From Solwaraspora sp. WMMD406 (lineage in GTDB: Bacteria; Actinomycetota; Actinomycetes; Mycobacteriales; Micromonosporaceae): a stretch of 64,000 nt of DNA. The stretch is taken from NCBI RefSeq assembly GCF_029626025.1, contig NZ_JARUBF010000001.1, positions 372,001 to 436,000 of the forward strand, written 5' to 3'. Position numbers and translations under genes: made by a program. Below are positions 17,272-25,923 of the stretch, in pieces. Below the pieces are notes generated by a model, which made no database searches, was not told the origin of the DNA, and saw nothing but the letters and a program-made list of their open reading frames with translations. The number at the start of each line of letters is the position of its first letter. Position 1 is the first letter of the stretch.

Positions 17272-18591
17272 GTGGCGGCAAACGTATCCGCGTCGCTCGC
17301 GGTCCTGGCCCTGGTGACGGCCCTGGCCGCAGCCGTCTACGCGGTGGTCCGGCTCCGGGCCCGTCGGGGCATCGCCACCGCCACGCAGCGCGCGACCTAC
17401 CAGGTTCTGCACACCGCCGGCCTGGCCGCCGAGCCACTGCGCAACGGCCTCGACTCCGCCACGGCGGCGAAAGCCGTACGGCAGCTTCGGGCCCTGGTCG
17501 GCGCGCCGGGCGCGGCGTTGGCCACCGCCAGCACCGTGCTCGCCTTCGACGGCCGGGGCAGCCACCACGCCGCGCAGCTGACCGCCGCCTCGGCGCGAGC
17601 CATCGAGGCCGGCCGGTCGCTGGTGCTCGGCGGTCGCGACCTCGCGTGCGACCGGCCCGACTGCCCGATCCGGGGCGCCGTCGTCGCCCCGCTGACCGGA
17701 CCGGACGGCACCTCGGCGGTGGTGCTGGTCGCCGTCGTCGACGACGATCCCGCACCCGGCCTGGTGCAGGCGACGCTGGAGACCGCCCGCTGGGCCGCCA
17801 GCCAGCTGGCGCTCGCCGAGCTGGACTCGTCGCGGGAACGGCTCGCCCGCGCCGAGGTACGGGCGCTACGTGCCCAGATCAGCCCACATTTCATCTACAA
17901 CGCGCTGACCGCAATCGCCTCGTTCGTCCGTACCGATCCGGAACGGGCCCGGAATCTGATCCTTGAGTTCGCCGAGTTCACCCGGTACTCCTTCCGGGCG
18001 CACGGCGAGTTCACCACACTGGCCGAGGAGCTGCGCTCCATCGATCGCTATCTGACCATCGAACGGGCCCGGTTCGGCGAACGCCTTCAGGTACGGCTGC
18101 AGATCGCCCCCGAGGTGCTTCCCGTCAACCTGCCGTTCCTCTGCCTGCAGCCACTGGTCGAGAACGCGGTGCGGCACGGCCTGTCGCGCAAGCCGGGACT
18201 GGGTACGGTGAGCATCCAGGCCCGGGACGCGGGCACCGAATGCCACATCACGGTCGAAGACGACGGAGTAGGCATGGATCCCGCCGTACTGTCGGACCGA
18301 TCCACCGGCGGCGCGGCGACCGGCGGCGCGGACGGTGGCGGCACGGCGACTGGTGGCGGCACGGACGGTGGCGGGCCGGACCGTCGACCCAGTGGCGATC
18401 CACTCGACGACGCCGGCCAGCACGTCGGTCTGTCGAACGTCGACGAGCGGCTTCGGTCGGTCTTCGGGGATCAGTTCGGGCTGGTGGTCGAGACGGCGGT
18501 GGGAGCGGGTACGAAGGTGAGCATGCGGGTGCCGAAGTTCCACCCCGACGTCCGCACCGGGACGGCCGGGCGCTGGGAGGTGATCCCGTGA
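17272..18591 (+). CDS. LytS-type sensor histidine kinase
   Basis: 439 residues from a GTG at 17272. One N-terminal membrane helix (LAVLALVTALAAAVYAVV), a GAF-like sensory region (about 60-170) and a short coiled segment lead to the His_kinase domain. The phosphoacceptor is H206 in AQISPHFIYNAL. The ATPase has LVENAVRHGL, EDDGVGMD and GLSNVDERL. Between the last two motifs lies an unusual Gly/Thr/Ala-rich insert of about 30 residues coded by GGCGGC-type repeats. The gene overlaps the response regulator (GTGA), so the two form a pair. The signal is unknown; DRPDCP in the sensory region supplies cysteines that might bind a ligand. Confidence 0.92.
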   Translation: MAANVSASLAVLALVTALAAAVYAVVRLRARRGIATATQRATYQVLHTAGLAAEPLRNGLDSATAAKAVRQLRALVGAPGAALATASTVLAFDGRGSHHAAQLTAASARAIEAGRSLVLGGRDLACDRPDCPIRGAVVAPLTGPDGTSAVVLVAVVDDDPAPGLVQATLETARWAASQLALAELDSSRERLARAEVRALRAQISPHFIYNALTAIASFVRTDPERARNLILEFAEFTRYSFRAHGEFTTLAEELRSIDRYLTIERARFGERLQVRLQIAPEVLPVNLPFLCLQPLVENAVRHGLSRKPGLGTVSIQARDAGTECHITVEDDGVGMDPAVLSDRSTGGAATGGADGGGTATGGGTDGGGPDRRPSGDPLDDAGQHVGLSNVDERLRSVFGDQFGLVVETAVGAGTKVSMRVPKFHPDVRTGTAGRWEVIP

Positions 18592-19343
18592 CACCTTTCC
18601 TGCGGGTACTCGCCGTCGACGACGAGCCACCGGCGCTCGACGAATTGGCGTACCTGCTGCGCGCCGACCCCCGGGTGGCGCGGCTGCACACCGCGTCCGA
18701 CGCCACCGAAGCGCTGCGGGTGTTGCGGGACACCGACGTCGACGCGGTCTTCCTCGACATCCGGATGCCCGGCCTCAACGGGATGGAACTGGCCCGGATC
18801 CTGCGCCGGTTCGCCCGTCCACCGGCGATCGTCTTCGTCACCGCCTACGACGACGCGGCGGTGGACGCGTTCGACCTGGGCGTCACCGACTACGTCCGCA
18901 AGCCGGTCCGGGCCGAGCGACTCGCCGAATCGGTCCGGCGGGTGCTCACCGCACGGGTCGTGCCGGCGCAGCCGGCCGCGCTGGCCCGTGCCGAGGAGGA
19001 TCCGGCGATTCCGGTCGAGCTGGCCGGCACCACCCGGATGCTGCCCCGGTCCGCCGTACGGTGGGTGGAGGCGCAGGGCGACTACGCCCGACTGCACACG
19101 GCCGAAGGGTCCCATCTGGTCCGGGTGCCGCTCGCCACCCTCGGGGACCGCTGGGCCGACGCCGGGTTCGTCCGCATCCACCGGTCTTTCCTCGTCCAAC
19201 TACGGCTAATCACCGAACTACGATTGGCCAATTCTGGCTACGTGGTGGTGATCGACGGCACCGAGCTTCCGGTCTCCCGCCGGCATACCCGCGAGTTGAA
19301 GGACAAGCTGGTTCGAGCCGCCAAGCACGACTGGAGCAAGTGA
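18588..19343 (+). CDS. LytTR family response regulator
   Basis: 251 residues, translationally coupled to the kinase. The receiver domain (1-120) has the acidic pair DDE at 11-13, phosphoacceptor D57 in FLDIRMPG, and the lysine in DYVRKPVRAE. A linker of about 25 residues precedes the LytTR DNA-binding domain (about 145-250) with VRWVEAQGDYARLHT, RVPLATLGDRW, FVRIHRSFLV and LPVSRRHTRELK. Targets of this kind of regulator are usually cell-envelope or transport genes. No candidate target lies next to it: the following gene is convergent. Confidence 0.93.
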   Translation: MTPFLRVLAVDDEPPALDELAYLLRADPRVARLHTASDATEALRVLRDTDVDAVFLDIRMPGLNGMELARILRRFARPPAIVFVTAYDDAAVDAFDLGVTDYVRKPVRAERLAESVRRVLTARVVPAQPAALARAEEDPAIPVELAGTTRMLPRSAVRWVEAQGDYARLHTAEGSHLVRVPLATLGDRWADAGFVRIHRSFLVQLRLITELRLANSGYVVVIDGTELPVSRRHTRELKDKLVRAAKHDWSK

Positions 19344-19387
19344 CCGGAAGCCGGGCCGGCGTGTGGACGACGGCGGGGCGGCTCGGA

Positions 19388-19786
19388 TCAGGCCGCCCGG
19401 CGGCGCAGGGTGGCCACCGCCGAACCGGCGAGCGTGAGGAGACACTCCGGCAACTGTCCGTCGGCGAGCGCCGCGCCGAACAGCGCCTCGCCGGTCGAGA
19501 CGTCCGAATTCGCGTAGGCGCTGAGGAACCGGGCCACCCAGCGGGCGTCGTAGCGGGCTTCGTCGATCCCAGGGAAGTCCAGGGTCCAGGAGCCGACCGG
19601 GACGTCCTCCCCGACCATCGTCGCGGCGAGGCGCCAGGCGACGTCGTACGCGCCGGCCACCCCGCTCCGGTCGACCACCGCGTCGAAGGTGCCCACCACG
19701 GCCTCGCTGTCCCCGGCGAGAGCGGAGCGCAGCACCTGCGCAGCGTCGTCGAACGCCTCGTCGGCACCATCGCGTCGGTCGGTCAT
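19388..19786 (-). CDS. Conserved hypothetical protein
   Basis: 132 residues from the ATG at 19786; the frame upstream to 20011 lacks coding character. It is an acidic, helical cytoplasmic protein (DEAFDDAAQVLRSALAGDSEAVV, YDVAWRLAATMV, ARFLSAYANSDVSTGEALF). I recognise no domain. It lies convergent to the LytTR regulator and divergent, by 212 bp, from the binding-protein gene at 19999. Confidence 0.6.
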   Translation of the reverse strand: MTDRRDGADEAFDDAAQVLRSALAGDSEAVVGTFDAVVDRSGVAGAYDVAWRLAATMVGEDVPVGSWTLDFPGIDEARYDARWVARFLSAYANSDVSTGEALFGAALADGQLPECLLTLAGSAVATLRRRAA

Positions 19787-19998
19787 GAGCGGAAGGGTAT
19801 GCGCCAGGGTCAAGAAGCGACCAGGGAACGCGCCGCCCGGCGCCGCACCCGCTCGGTGAGAACTGGCCGCCGACGTGGCGTTTCCGCCAACCGCCGCCTC
19901 CGCTGCCGTCCGACGCCTCCACCAGGCCACGCTGTCGCGTTTACGCGGGTAAGGCGCTATGGTGCCCTGCGGACCTTCGGCCGATGGAGGACGTCCCC

Positions 19999-21354
19999 AT
20001 GCTCGTGTCACGCGGCTCCCGCACCGCCGCTCTGGCCGTCTGCGCGACTCTGCTGGTCACCGCCAGCGGCTGTGGCGAGTCGTCAGCCGAGGGCGACGAC
20101 GACGCCCCGCCCGCCTCCGTCCGGTTGTATGGCACCGACGGCAACATGAGCAACTCGTTCGGCGCCGAGTTCGCCGATCAGGTCGGCCTGCTCGCCGGGA
20201 TGAAGGGCACCAGCCCGCTCACGCCGCTCTCCGACGACTTCATCGGACGGCTGCGGGCCGTCGACTCGCAACTGACCGGTTTCCTCTACGCCGGGGAAGC
20301 GTACGACGCCGTGGTGATCACCGCCCTGGCCGCGCAGCTGGCCGGTAACACCGACCCGGCGGACATCGCCGCCCAGATCAACGGGGTCACCACCGGCGGT
20401 GAACCCTGTGACGTCGTCGCGCGCTGCCTCGAACTCGCCCGCGACGGTACGGACATCGAGTATCGCGGCATCTCGCTCAAGCGCGGCGGTTTCACCGACG
20501 CCGGGGAACCCTCCACCGCGAGCTACGCCACGTTGCACTTCGGTGAGAACGGTCAGATCAACGACGGCAAGACCGAGTTCGTGGGAGCCGGCGACGAGTC
20601 GACAACGACCACGGCCGCGCCGCCGCCGGCCAAGGCGCAGAACGGTTCCGGCCGGGGCAGTGGTGCTCCGCTCAAGCTCGGCGGACTGTTACCCCGTACC
20701 GGTGATCTGTCGCTGGCCTATCCGCCGCTGGCCGCCGGTGCCGCGCTCGGCGTCGAGGAGGTCAACGCCGCCGGTGGTGTGCTCGGCGACTCGGTGGAGT
20801 GGTTCGACGGCGACGACGGCACCAATCCGGACGTCGCCCGCGCGACGGTCGCCCGGCACGTCGACGAAGGCGTACACGTCATCATCGGCGCCGGCGCCTC
20901 CGGCATCTCCCGGGCGGTGTTGCCGGACGTCGTAGCCGCCGGCCTGATCCTCTTCTCCCCGTCCAACACCGACGCCGGGCTCAGCAGCGTCGCCGACGAA
21001 GGTCTGTACTTCCGGACCGCGCCGTCGGACCTGCTGCAGGGCCGGGCGCTGGCCGACGTCATCCTGCGGGACGGCCCGCAACGCGTCGCCGTGGTGGCAC
21101 GCAAGGACTCGTACGGCGAAGGGCTCCAGGAGAACGTCCGGGCCGAGTTGGCCCGGGCCGGGATCGGGCCGGAGCGGATCAAGCTGCTCACCTACGAACT
21201 ACCGGAGGGCGCGGACGCCCCGCCGATCGACTTCGACAGCGGCGCCGAGGAGGTCAAGGAGTTCGGCGCCGACGCGATCCTCGTCATCGGGTTCGGCGAG
21301 TCGGCCGAGGTGATCAAGGCACTGGCCGCGGTGGGGTTGCCGATAGCCGGATAG
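19999..21354 (+). CDS. Type I periplasmic-binding lipoprotein with its two halves in swapped (circularly permuted) order
   Basis: 451 residues; the ATG at 19999 has GGAGG 8 nt upstream. Residues 1-25 are a lipoprotein signal ending in TASGC. Residues 41-200 (RLYGTDGNMSNSF, FLYAGEAYDAVVITALAA, GGFTDAGEPSTASYATLHF) correspond to the C-terminal half of branched-chain amino-acid type binding proteins. Residues 201-224 are a Thr/Pro/Gly linker. Residues 225-451 (KLGGLLPRTGDLS, EEVNAAGGVLGD, YFRTAPSDLLQGRALADVI, AILVIGFGESAEVIKAL) are the normal N-terminal half. The protein stops just after GLPIAG, where the C-terminal half would normally begin. No transport genes adjoin it. Ligand unknown. The order is read directly; the fold comparison rests on family knowledge. 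Confidence 0.85.
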   Translation: MLVSRGSRTAALAVCATLLVTASGCGESSAEGDDDAPPASVRLYGTDGNMSNSFGAEFADQVGLLAGMKGTSPLTPLSDDFIGRLRAVDSQLTGFLYAGEAYDAVVITALAAQLAGNTDPADIAAQINGVTTGGEPCDVVARCLELARDGTDIEYRGISLKRGGFTDAGEPSTASYATLHFGENGQINDGKTEFVGAGDESTTTTAAPPPAKAQNGSGRGSGAPLKLGGLLPRTGDLSLAYPPLAAGAALGVEEVNAAGGVLGDSVEWFDGDDGTNPDVARATVARHVDEGVHVIIGAGASGISRAVLPDVVAAGLILFSPSNTDAGLSSVADEGLYFRTAPSDLLQGRALADVILRDGPQRVAVVARKDSYGEGLQENVRAELARAGIGPERIKLLTYELPEGADAPPIDFDSGAEEVKEFGADAILVIGFGESAEVIKALAAVGLPIAG

Positions 21355-21453
21355 GCCGGTCCGGGTGGCACTTTCTCGGGATCACGTGGCGGTCGCCGGC
21401 TGCGTACGGTTGCCCCAGTCACCAGTGAGAACGATCTCGAAAGAGGAACCGCG

Positions 21454-22062
21454 ATGAGCGAGTACGTCGACCCGACCCTCAGCGACGACACCATCGAGGC
21501 GGAGCAGGGTCTCGGCGGCCACGACGACCCGGGGTACGGCGACCCGGGCCACACCGACGCCGGCTACGAGCCGTACGGCGGCGACGCGTACACGGTGGTC
21601 CAGCACAACATCGACGGCTCCACCGACGTGGTGATCGACTCCGACGGTGACGGGTACGCCGACACGGTGCTGCACGACCAGGACAGCGACGGGATCGCCG
21701 AGGTCGCATACCACGACGTCAACGGCGACGGCCGGCTGGACAGCATGCTGCGGGACTTCGACGGAGATGGTCTGGTGGACCAGGTCAGCGTGGACACCAA
21801 CGGTGACGGCATGATCGACGTCACCTCGTCGGACACCAACGGTGACGGTCTGATCGACCACGTGGTGGAGGACACCAACTTCGACGGCCAGGCGGACACC
21901 TGGACCCAGGACACCAACTTCGACGGTCGGGCCGACCAGGTCCAGGTCGACCTGACCGGTGACGGGGTGGCGGACCAGATCCTGCGGGACATCGACCAGG
22001 ACGGGATCGCCGACCAGGTCACCTACGTCAACCCCGAGGTCAACCCGTACGCCGCGCGCTGA
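21454..22062 (+). CDS. Acidic protein of ten 13-residue DxDxDG repeats (calcium-binding type)
   Basis: 202 residues, ATG with AGAGGA upstream. After a Gly/Asp/Tyr-rich N-terminus (about 45 residues), ten consecutive 13-residue units follow, such as DSDGDGYADTVLH, DVNGDGRLDSMLR and DTNGDGMIDVTSS. These are thrombospondin-type-3/EF-loop-like calcium-binding sequences. There is no signal peptide, anchor or other domain, so the protein appears cytoplasmic unless exported by an unrecognised route. The shorter paralogue follows at 22144. Pairing with it suggests a shared role; the function is unknown. Confidence 0.85.
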   Translation: MSEYVDPTLSDDTIEAEQGLGGHDDPGYGDPGHTDAGYEPYGGDAYTVVQHNIDGSTDVVIDSDGDGYADTVLHDQDSDGIAEVAYHDVNGDGRLDSMLRDFDGDGLVDQVSVDTNGDGMIDVTSSDTNGDGLIDHVVEDTNFDGQADTWTQDTNFDGRADQVQVDLTGDGVADQILRDIDQDGIADQVTYVNPEVNPYAAR

Positions 22063-22143
22063 GTGGGCTCGGGTCGCGGCGAATCGGCCGGCACCCTACT
22101 GTCACATCCGGGAAGTCGCGACGTGAGCTATGGAGGAACAGCG

Positions 22144-22392
22144 ATGAGCGAGACCCAGGAGACGGTCGAGACCCGTGGGGAAGACCGGGTCGACCTGCTC
22201 AAGGCGGACACCAACAACGACGGTCAGACCGACGTCTGGGTGGTGGACACCGACGGCGACGGCAAGGCCGACATGTACCAGTTCGACACGGATGGCGATG
22301 GCAAAGTGGACATCACCATGGTCGACCTCGACGAGGACGGCACCCCGGACGAGGTGGTGGACGGAGACGGCGGGCACCCGCCGACGAGCTGA
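22144..22392 (+). CDS. Small paralogue with four 13-residue DxDxDG repeats
   Basis: 82 residues from the ATG at 22144 with GGAGGA upstream. A Glu/Thr-rich N-terminus starting MSETQETVETRGED leads to units DTNNDGQTDVWVV, DTDGDGKADMYQF, DTDGDGKVDITMV and DLDEDGTPDEVVD. It has the same architecture, spacing and MSE start as the preceding gene, and probably arose by duplication. It has no signal peptide. A strong terminator follows. Confidence 0.85.
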   Translation: MSETQETVETRGEDRVDLLKADTNNDGQTDVWVVDTDGDGKADMYQFDTDGDGKVDITMVDLDEDGTPDEVVDGDGGHPPTS

Positions 22393-22432
22393 TCCGTCCC
22401 GAGCCGATCCGTCTTGGGCGCGGACAGACTAA

Positions 22433-22473
22433 GGGGGCGGGAATCTCCGGACGTACCGCAGATTCCCGCCCCC
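22433..22473. terminator. Bidirectional terminator hairpin
   Basis: GGGGGCGGGAATCT (22433-22446) pairs perfectly with 22460-22473 around a 13-nt loop, between the convergent stops of the DxDxDG gene and bldC. Confidence 0.85.
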
Positions 22474-22509
22474 GGCTAGCCGATGTCAGCCCATCTGGAG
22501 AGAGGCTTG

Positions 22510-22719
22510 TCAATCACCCTGACGCTGCTGGGGAATCTGCCCCTGCAGCAGGGCACGAACTTCCGACTCCCGGTAACGGCGGTGCCCACCCAACGTCCGG
22601 ATGGCGCTGAGCTTGCCGGCTTTCGCCCACCGGGTGACGGTTTTCGGGTCGACTCGGAACATCGACGCCACCTCGGCCGGCGTGAGCAGCGGCTCTGGTT
22701 CGTGCGTACGCGATGCCAT
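22510..22719 (-). CDS. bldC: Developmental transcriptional regulator BldC
   Basis: 69 residues: a single MerR-type winged helix-turn-helix (LTPAEVASMFRVDPKTVTRWAKAGKL) and the wing TLGGHRRYRESEVRALL. This is the short BldC family of actinobacteria, which binds DNA cooperatively at direct repeats and controls the onset of development in Streptomyces. Length and sequence fit full-length BldC. A long AT-rich leader lies upstream. The order bldC - hypothetical - valine dehydrogenase matches the arrangement I recall from Streptomyces coelicolor. Confidence 0.95.
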   Translation of the reverse strand: MASRTHEPEPLLTPAEVASMFRVDPKTVTRWAKAGKLSAIRTLGGHRRYRESEVRALLQGQIPQQRQGD

Positions 22720-23016
22720 CAGTCACTCCTCCACAGTGCTATAGACATCGGCCGGGGTCCCGCCGGCCGACGCGTCTCCCATGGTCCGGCTAGTCCCCGA
22801 TGTCCGACATGGGCCGAACGGCCGAACGTCCTTGGATGGACGGATGAGCAATGACCGATTTTTGTATATTTTTTACACCAGAACATATCTTAATCGGACT
22901 CTTGATCACCAGTCGTGAAGGCCTGATTACGAATAAACCTCGGAAACGACGGTTCGGTGCCACTAAGATATGCGTGATTTGGGATGGTATCGACCGATCG
23001 TGACTACCGAAGGTCA
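22720..23016 (-). promoter_or_regulatory. AT-rich upstream region of bldC
   Basis: This 297-bp gap has no gene. Its right two-thirds (about 22850-22990) is far richer in A/T than the surroundings, with runs such as TTTTTGTATATTTTTT. On the minus strand a TATACA at 22863-22868 could be a -10 element, which would leave a 5' leader of roughly 140 nt before bldC. The exact start site is not determinable by eye. Confidence 0.4.
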
Positions 23017-23856
23017 CTAGTTGCAGCGTTCGAGCAACTGCACGGCCCGCCAGCGGGCCACCAGCTTCTCGTACGCCTCGCTGGCCTCATCGGCGTCGCC
23101 CCGGGACAATGCCGCGAGCCCCGCCGCGACCAACCCGGGTGAGTCGTCCGACTCCAGCGCCTCGTCCGGCAACAGCTGCACCAACCCGCCGTAGTCGAGC
23201 TCGACGACCGAACGCGGATGGAACTCCTCCAACCACCGGGCGCTCTCCTCGACCGCCTCGGTGATCGGGGCGTCACCCACCGACTTGCGCAGCACCGACA
23301 GCCCTCGGGAAGCCCGTCGCCGCGCCTTGGAGATCTCGGTCCGGTAGCGCAGCGCGCGACGCGGCCGGGCGGTCACCAGTTCGCGCTCGGTGAGATCGAC
23401 GAAGACGAACCACCGCAGCGGCACTCCCCACGTCGCCGCCTGTTCATGCACCCTCGGCACGCCCTGCTCCAACACCCGCGCTCCGCTGCGCCAGTCGTCG
23501 ACCACCGCCCTGGCCTGCCCGGCCAGGATCGGCGGCACGAAGGCGTCGGCCAGCACGGACGGGACGCCGTCCCGGGCGCTCAACGCCGCCTCCGCGACCC
23601 GCACCCGAAGGTTCCACGGACAGATCAGCAAGGAGTCGTCGGACTCCAGCACGTACGCCTCGTCCGGCAGGTCGGGCAGCCGCGTCCAGCCCGCCCCGAG
23701 CGCCTCGATGACCACGGTGCGCTGCCGGCCCGGACCGTCGAGCGGGCCGACTGCCCGACCGTCACGGACATAGCGACGCCAGTACGCCTGCCGCTCGCGG
23801 TCGAAGGCGGTCAGCGGCTCGTAGACCCGCAGGTACGCGGCAAAGAGGGACGGCAC
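23017..23856 (-). CDS. Conserved actinobacterial hypothetical protein
   Basis: 279 residues from a GTG at 23856 (GGGAGGATCG upstream); the frame upstream to 23940 lacks support. It begins PSLFAAYLRVYEPLTAFDRE, and the Trp in WRRYVRDGR and WLEEFHPRSVVELDYGGL look conserved. The protein is soluble and has no recognised catalytic motif. Synteny with bldC on one side and valine dehydrogenase on the other is shared with Streptomyces as I recall, so it is probably an orthologue of the gene between them there. The function is unknown. Confidence 0.8.
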   Translation of the reverse strand: MPSLFAAYLRVYEPLTAFDRERQAYWRRYVRDGRAVGPLDGPGRQRTVVIEALGAGWTRLPDLPDEAYVLESDDSLLICPWNLRVRVAEAALSARDGVPSVLADAFVPPILAGQARAVVDDWRSGARVLEQGVPRVHEQAATWGVPLRWFVFVDLTERELVTARPRRALRYRTEISKARRRASRGLSVLRKSVGDAPITEAVEESARWLEEFHPRSVVELDYGGLVQLLPDEALESDDSPGLVAAGLAALSRGDADEASEAYEKLVARWRAVQLLERCN

Positions 23857-24058
23857 GGCGCGATCCTCCCACGAAACCGCTCGGCGTCGCCCCTGGCGGG
23901 CACAACCGGTATGTGAGCGCAAGCCGGTACGCGAGCGCAAACCGGTACGTCGGCGAGGTCGCCCACGTCGCGGTCGATACTAGGCTCGATCGCACCGGCT
24001 CACCGGCCGGCGCCACGGACCGCACCTCACGAGGGTGCCACCGACCCCAGGAGTAGAC

Positions 24059-25174
24059 ATGGGCGTCTTCGCCACCACCGCCGACCCGGCGGCGACCGGG
24101 CACGAACAGGTCGTCTTCTGCCAGGACCGACCCACCGGGCTGAGGGCCATCATCGCCATCTATTCGACCGCGCTCGGACCGGCCCTCGGCGGGACCCGGT
24201 TCCATCCGTACGCCAGCGAGGCCGACGCCCTCCGCGACGTGCTCGAGCTGTCCCGGGGAATGGCGTACAAGAACGCCATGGCCGGCCTCGACCTCGGCGG
24301 CGGCAAGGCGGTGATCTGGGGCGACCCGGAACAGCTCAAGACCGAACCCCTGCTGCGCGCGTACGGGCGCTTCGTCGAATCGCTGGGCGGTCGCTACTAC
24401 ACCGCCTGCGACGTCGGCACCTACGTACCGGACATGGACGTCGTCGCCCGGGAGACCCGCTTCGCCACCGGGCGCAGCCGCGAGTCCGGCGGCGCCGGCG
24501 ACTCGTCGATCCTCACTGCCTGGGGCGTCTTCCAAGGCATGCGGGCGGCGGCGCAACACCGCTGGGGTACGCCGAGCCTGGCCGGCCGTCGGGTCGGCAT
24601 CGCCGGGCTCGGCAAGGTCGGCAAGCACCTGACCGGCCATCTGATCGACGAAGGCGCCTCGGTGGTGGCCACCGACGTCGACGAGCAGGCCCTAGCCTGG
24701 GCCAAGGCCAGTTACCCACAGGTGGATCTGATCGCCGACGTGGAGGCCCTGATCCGCAGCGACATCGAGATCTACGCCCCGTGCGCGCTCGGCGGCGGGT
24801 TGGACGACCACACCGTCGAGGTGTTGCGGGCGGCGATCGTCGCGGGCGCCGCCAACAACCAGCTCGCGCATCCCGGCATCGACAAGTCGCTGGCTGAGCG
24901 GGGCATCCTCTACGCGCCCGACTACGTCGTCAACGCCGGAGGCGTGATCCAGGTCGCCGACGAGGTGATCGGCGGCCGGACGCCGTCAGCGAGCGGCCGG
25001 TACGGGTTCGACTTCGACCGGGCCAAGGCCCGGGCCACCCGGATCTTCGACACCACCCTGCAGATCTTGCGCGGCGCCCAAGACGAGGGAGTGCCACCGG
25101 CGGTGGTGGCCGACCGACTGGCCGAACGGCGGATGGCCGAAGTCGGCCGATTGCGGACGATCCATCTGCGTTGA
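24059..25174 (+). CDS. vdh: Leucine/valine dehydrogenase (Glu/Leu/Phe/Val dehydrogenase family)
   Basis: 371 residues from the ATG at 24059, with AGGAG 6 nt upstream. Family landmarks are [12 protein letters not shown], the catalytic lysine region [29 protein letters not shown], and the NAD+-binding loop [12 protein letters not shown]. The C-terminal part has [20 protein letters not shown] and [18 protein letters not shown]. The enzyme deaminates branched-chain L-amino acids with NAD+, giving 2-oxoacids for catabolism and acyl-CoA precursors. The gene is divergent from the hypothetical at 23017-23856 and followed by the DUF3073 gene. Confidence 0.95.
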   Translation: MGVFATTADPAATGHEQVVFCQDRPTGLRAIIAIYSTALGPALGGTRFHPYASEADALRDVLELSRGMAYKNAMAGLDLGGGKAVIWGDPEQLKTEPLLRAYGRFVESLGGRYYTACDVGTYVPDMDVVARETRFATGRSRESGGAGDSSILTAWGVFQGMRAAAQHRWGTPSLAGRRVGIAGLGKVGKHLTGHLIDEGASVVATDVDEQALAWAKASYPQVDLIADVEALIRSDIEIYAPCALGGGLDDHTVEVLRAAIVAGAANNQLAHPGIDKSLAERGILYAPDYVVNAGGVIQVADEVIGGRTPSASGRYGFDFDRAKARATRIFDTTLQILRGAQDEGVPPAVVADRLAERRMAEVGRLRTIHLR

Positions 25175-25391
25175 ACGGGTCACGGCGGGTCACGGGCGGC
25201 GGGGACGAGAGCTCCTTACCCCGCCGTCAGCCGGGGGTTGACGAATATTCGATGACGCGCGGGGACGACCCGATGCAACCCGAGGTGCCGAACCCGGGTC
25301 TGCCCATGTACCGTAAGAGCCACGAGAGATGCCTGACGTCATCGGGGCCCGCCTTCGGGCTGCCCCGAATTCTGTGCGAGGGGGTCGAGCC

Positions 25392-25607
25392 ATGGGGCGC
25401 GGCCGTGCTAAGGCCAAGCAGACAAAGGTGGCCAGGGAGCTGAAGTATCACTCCCCGAACACCGACCTCGCCGCCTTGCAGCGAGAGCTCGCCGGCAGCG
25501 GCAAGTCGGACCGTGAATTCGACGACGAGTACGACCCGTACCTCGCCGACGATGACGAGGACGACGAGGACGGCCGGGGTAGTTGGACACCCGCCTCGTC
25601 CCGCTGA
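25392..25607 (+). CDS. DUF3073 family protein
   Basis: 71 residues starting MGRGRAKAKQTKVARELKYH, the invariant N-terminus of DUF3073, followed by SPNTDLAALQREL and a very acidic tail (DDDEDDEDG). It is small, basic at the front and acidic at the back, with unknown function. It is widely conserved in actinobacteria next to purM and valine dehydrogenase. A terminator hairpin lies 18 bp after the stop. Confidence 0.92.
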   Translation: MGRGRAKAKQTKVARELKYHSPNTDLAALQRELAGSGKSDREFDDEYDPYLADDDEDDEDGRGSWTPASSR

Positions 25608-25624
25608 GGGTCCGGCTGGAGCAG

Positions 25625-25647
25625 AGCACGCGGTAGGTCCGCGTGCT
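25625..25647. terminator. Terminator hairpin after the DUF3073 gene
   Basis: AGCACGCGG (25625-25633) pairs with CCGCGTGCT (25639-25647) around TAGGT. The rest of the 306-bp gap up to 25913 holds only a 29-bp tandem repeat and no credible gene. Confidence 0.7.
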
Positions 25648-25782
25648 GATTCATGTCGACGGAAGACTCCGGCCCAAGCAAGCGAGTGTGCGTCGGAACA
25701 GTCACCATCCGGTGGTGCGCGGCCTTGACGATCTGGGCGCGCACCACCGGACAGTTCCCACGTTCGGGTCACCGCCGACCTT

Positions 25783-25923
25783 CCGGACCCGGACGCCTCA
25801 GCGCGGCTGAACCGGACCCGGACGCCTCAGCGCGGCTGAACCGGACCCGGACGCCTCAGCGCGGCTGAACCGGACCCGGACGCCTCAGCGCGGCTGAACC
25901 GGACCCGGACGCCTCAGCGCGGC
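25783..25923. repeat. 29-bp tandem repeat, nearly five copies, reaching the stop codon of the peptide precursor gene
   Basis: Units beginning CCGGACCCGGACGCCTCAGC start at 25783, 25812, 25841, 25870 and 25899. The last copy carries the TCA (TGA on the minus strand) that stops the cyclophane precursor gene and then runs into its final codons. The other copies are downstream of that gene. Confidence 0.95.

Noticed and set aside
25783-25923. 29-bp repeats resembling a CRISPR array
   Set aside because: The copies are directly adjacent without spacers, and no cas genes are present; it is a simple tandem repeat. The same holds for 17083-17198.
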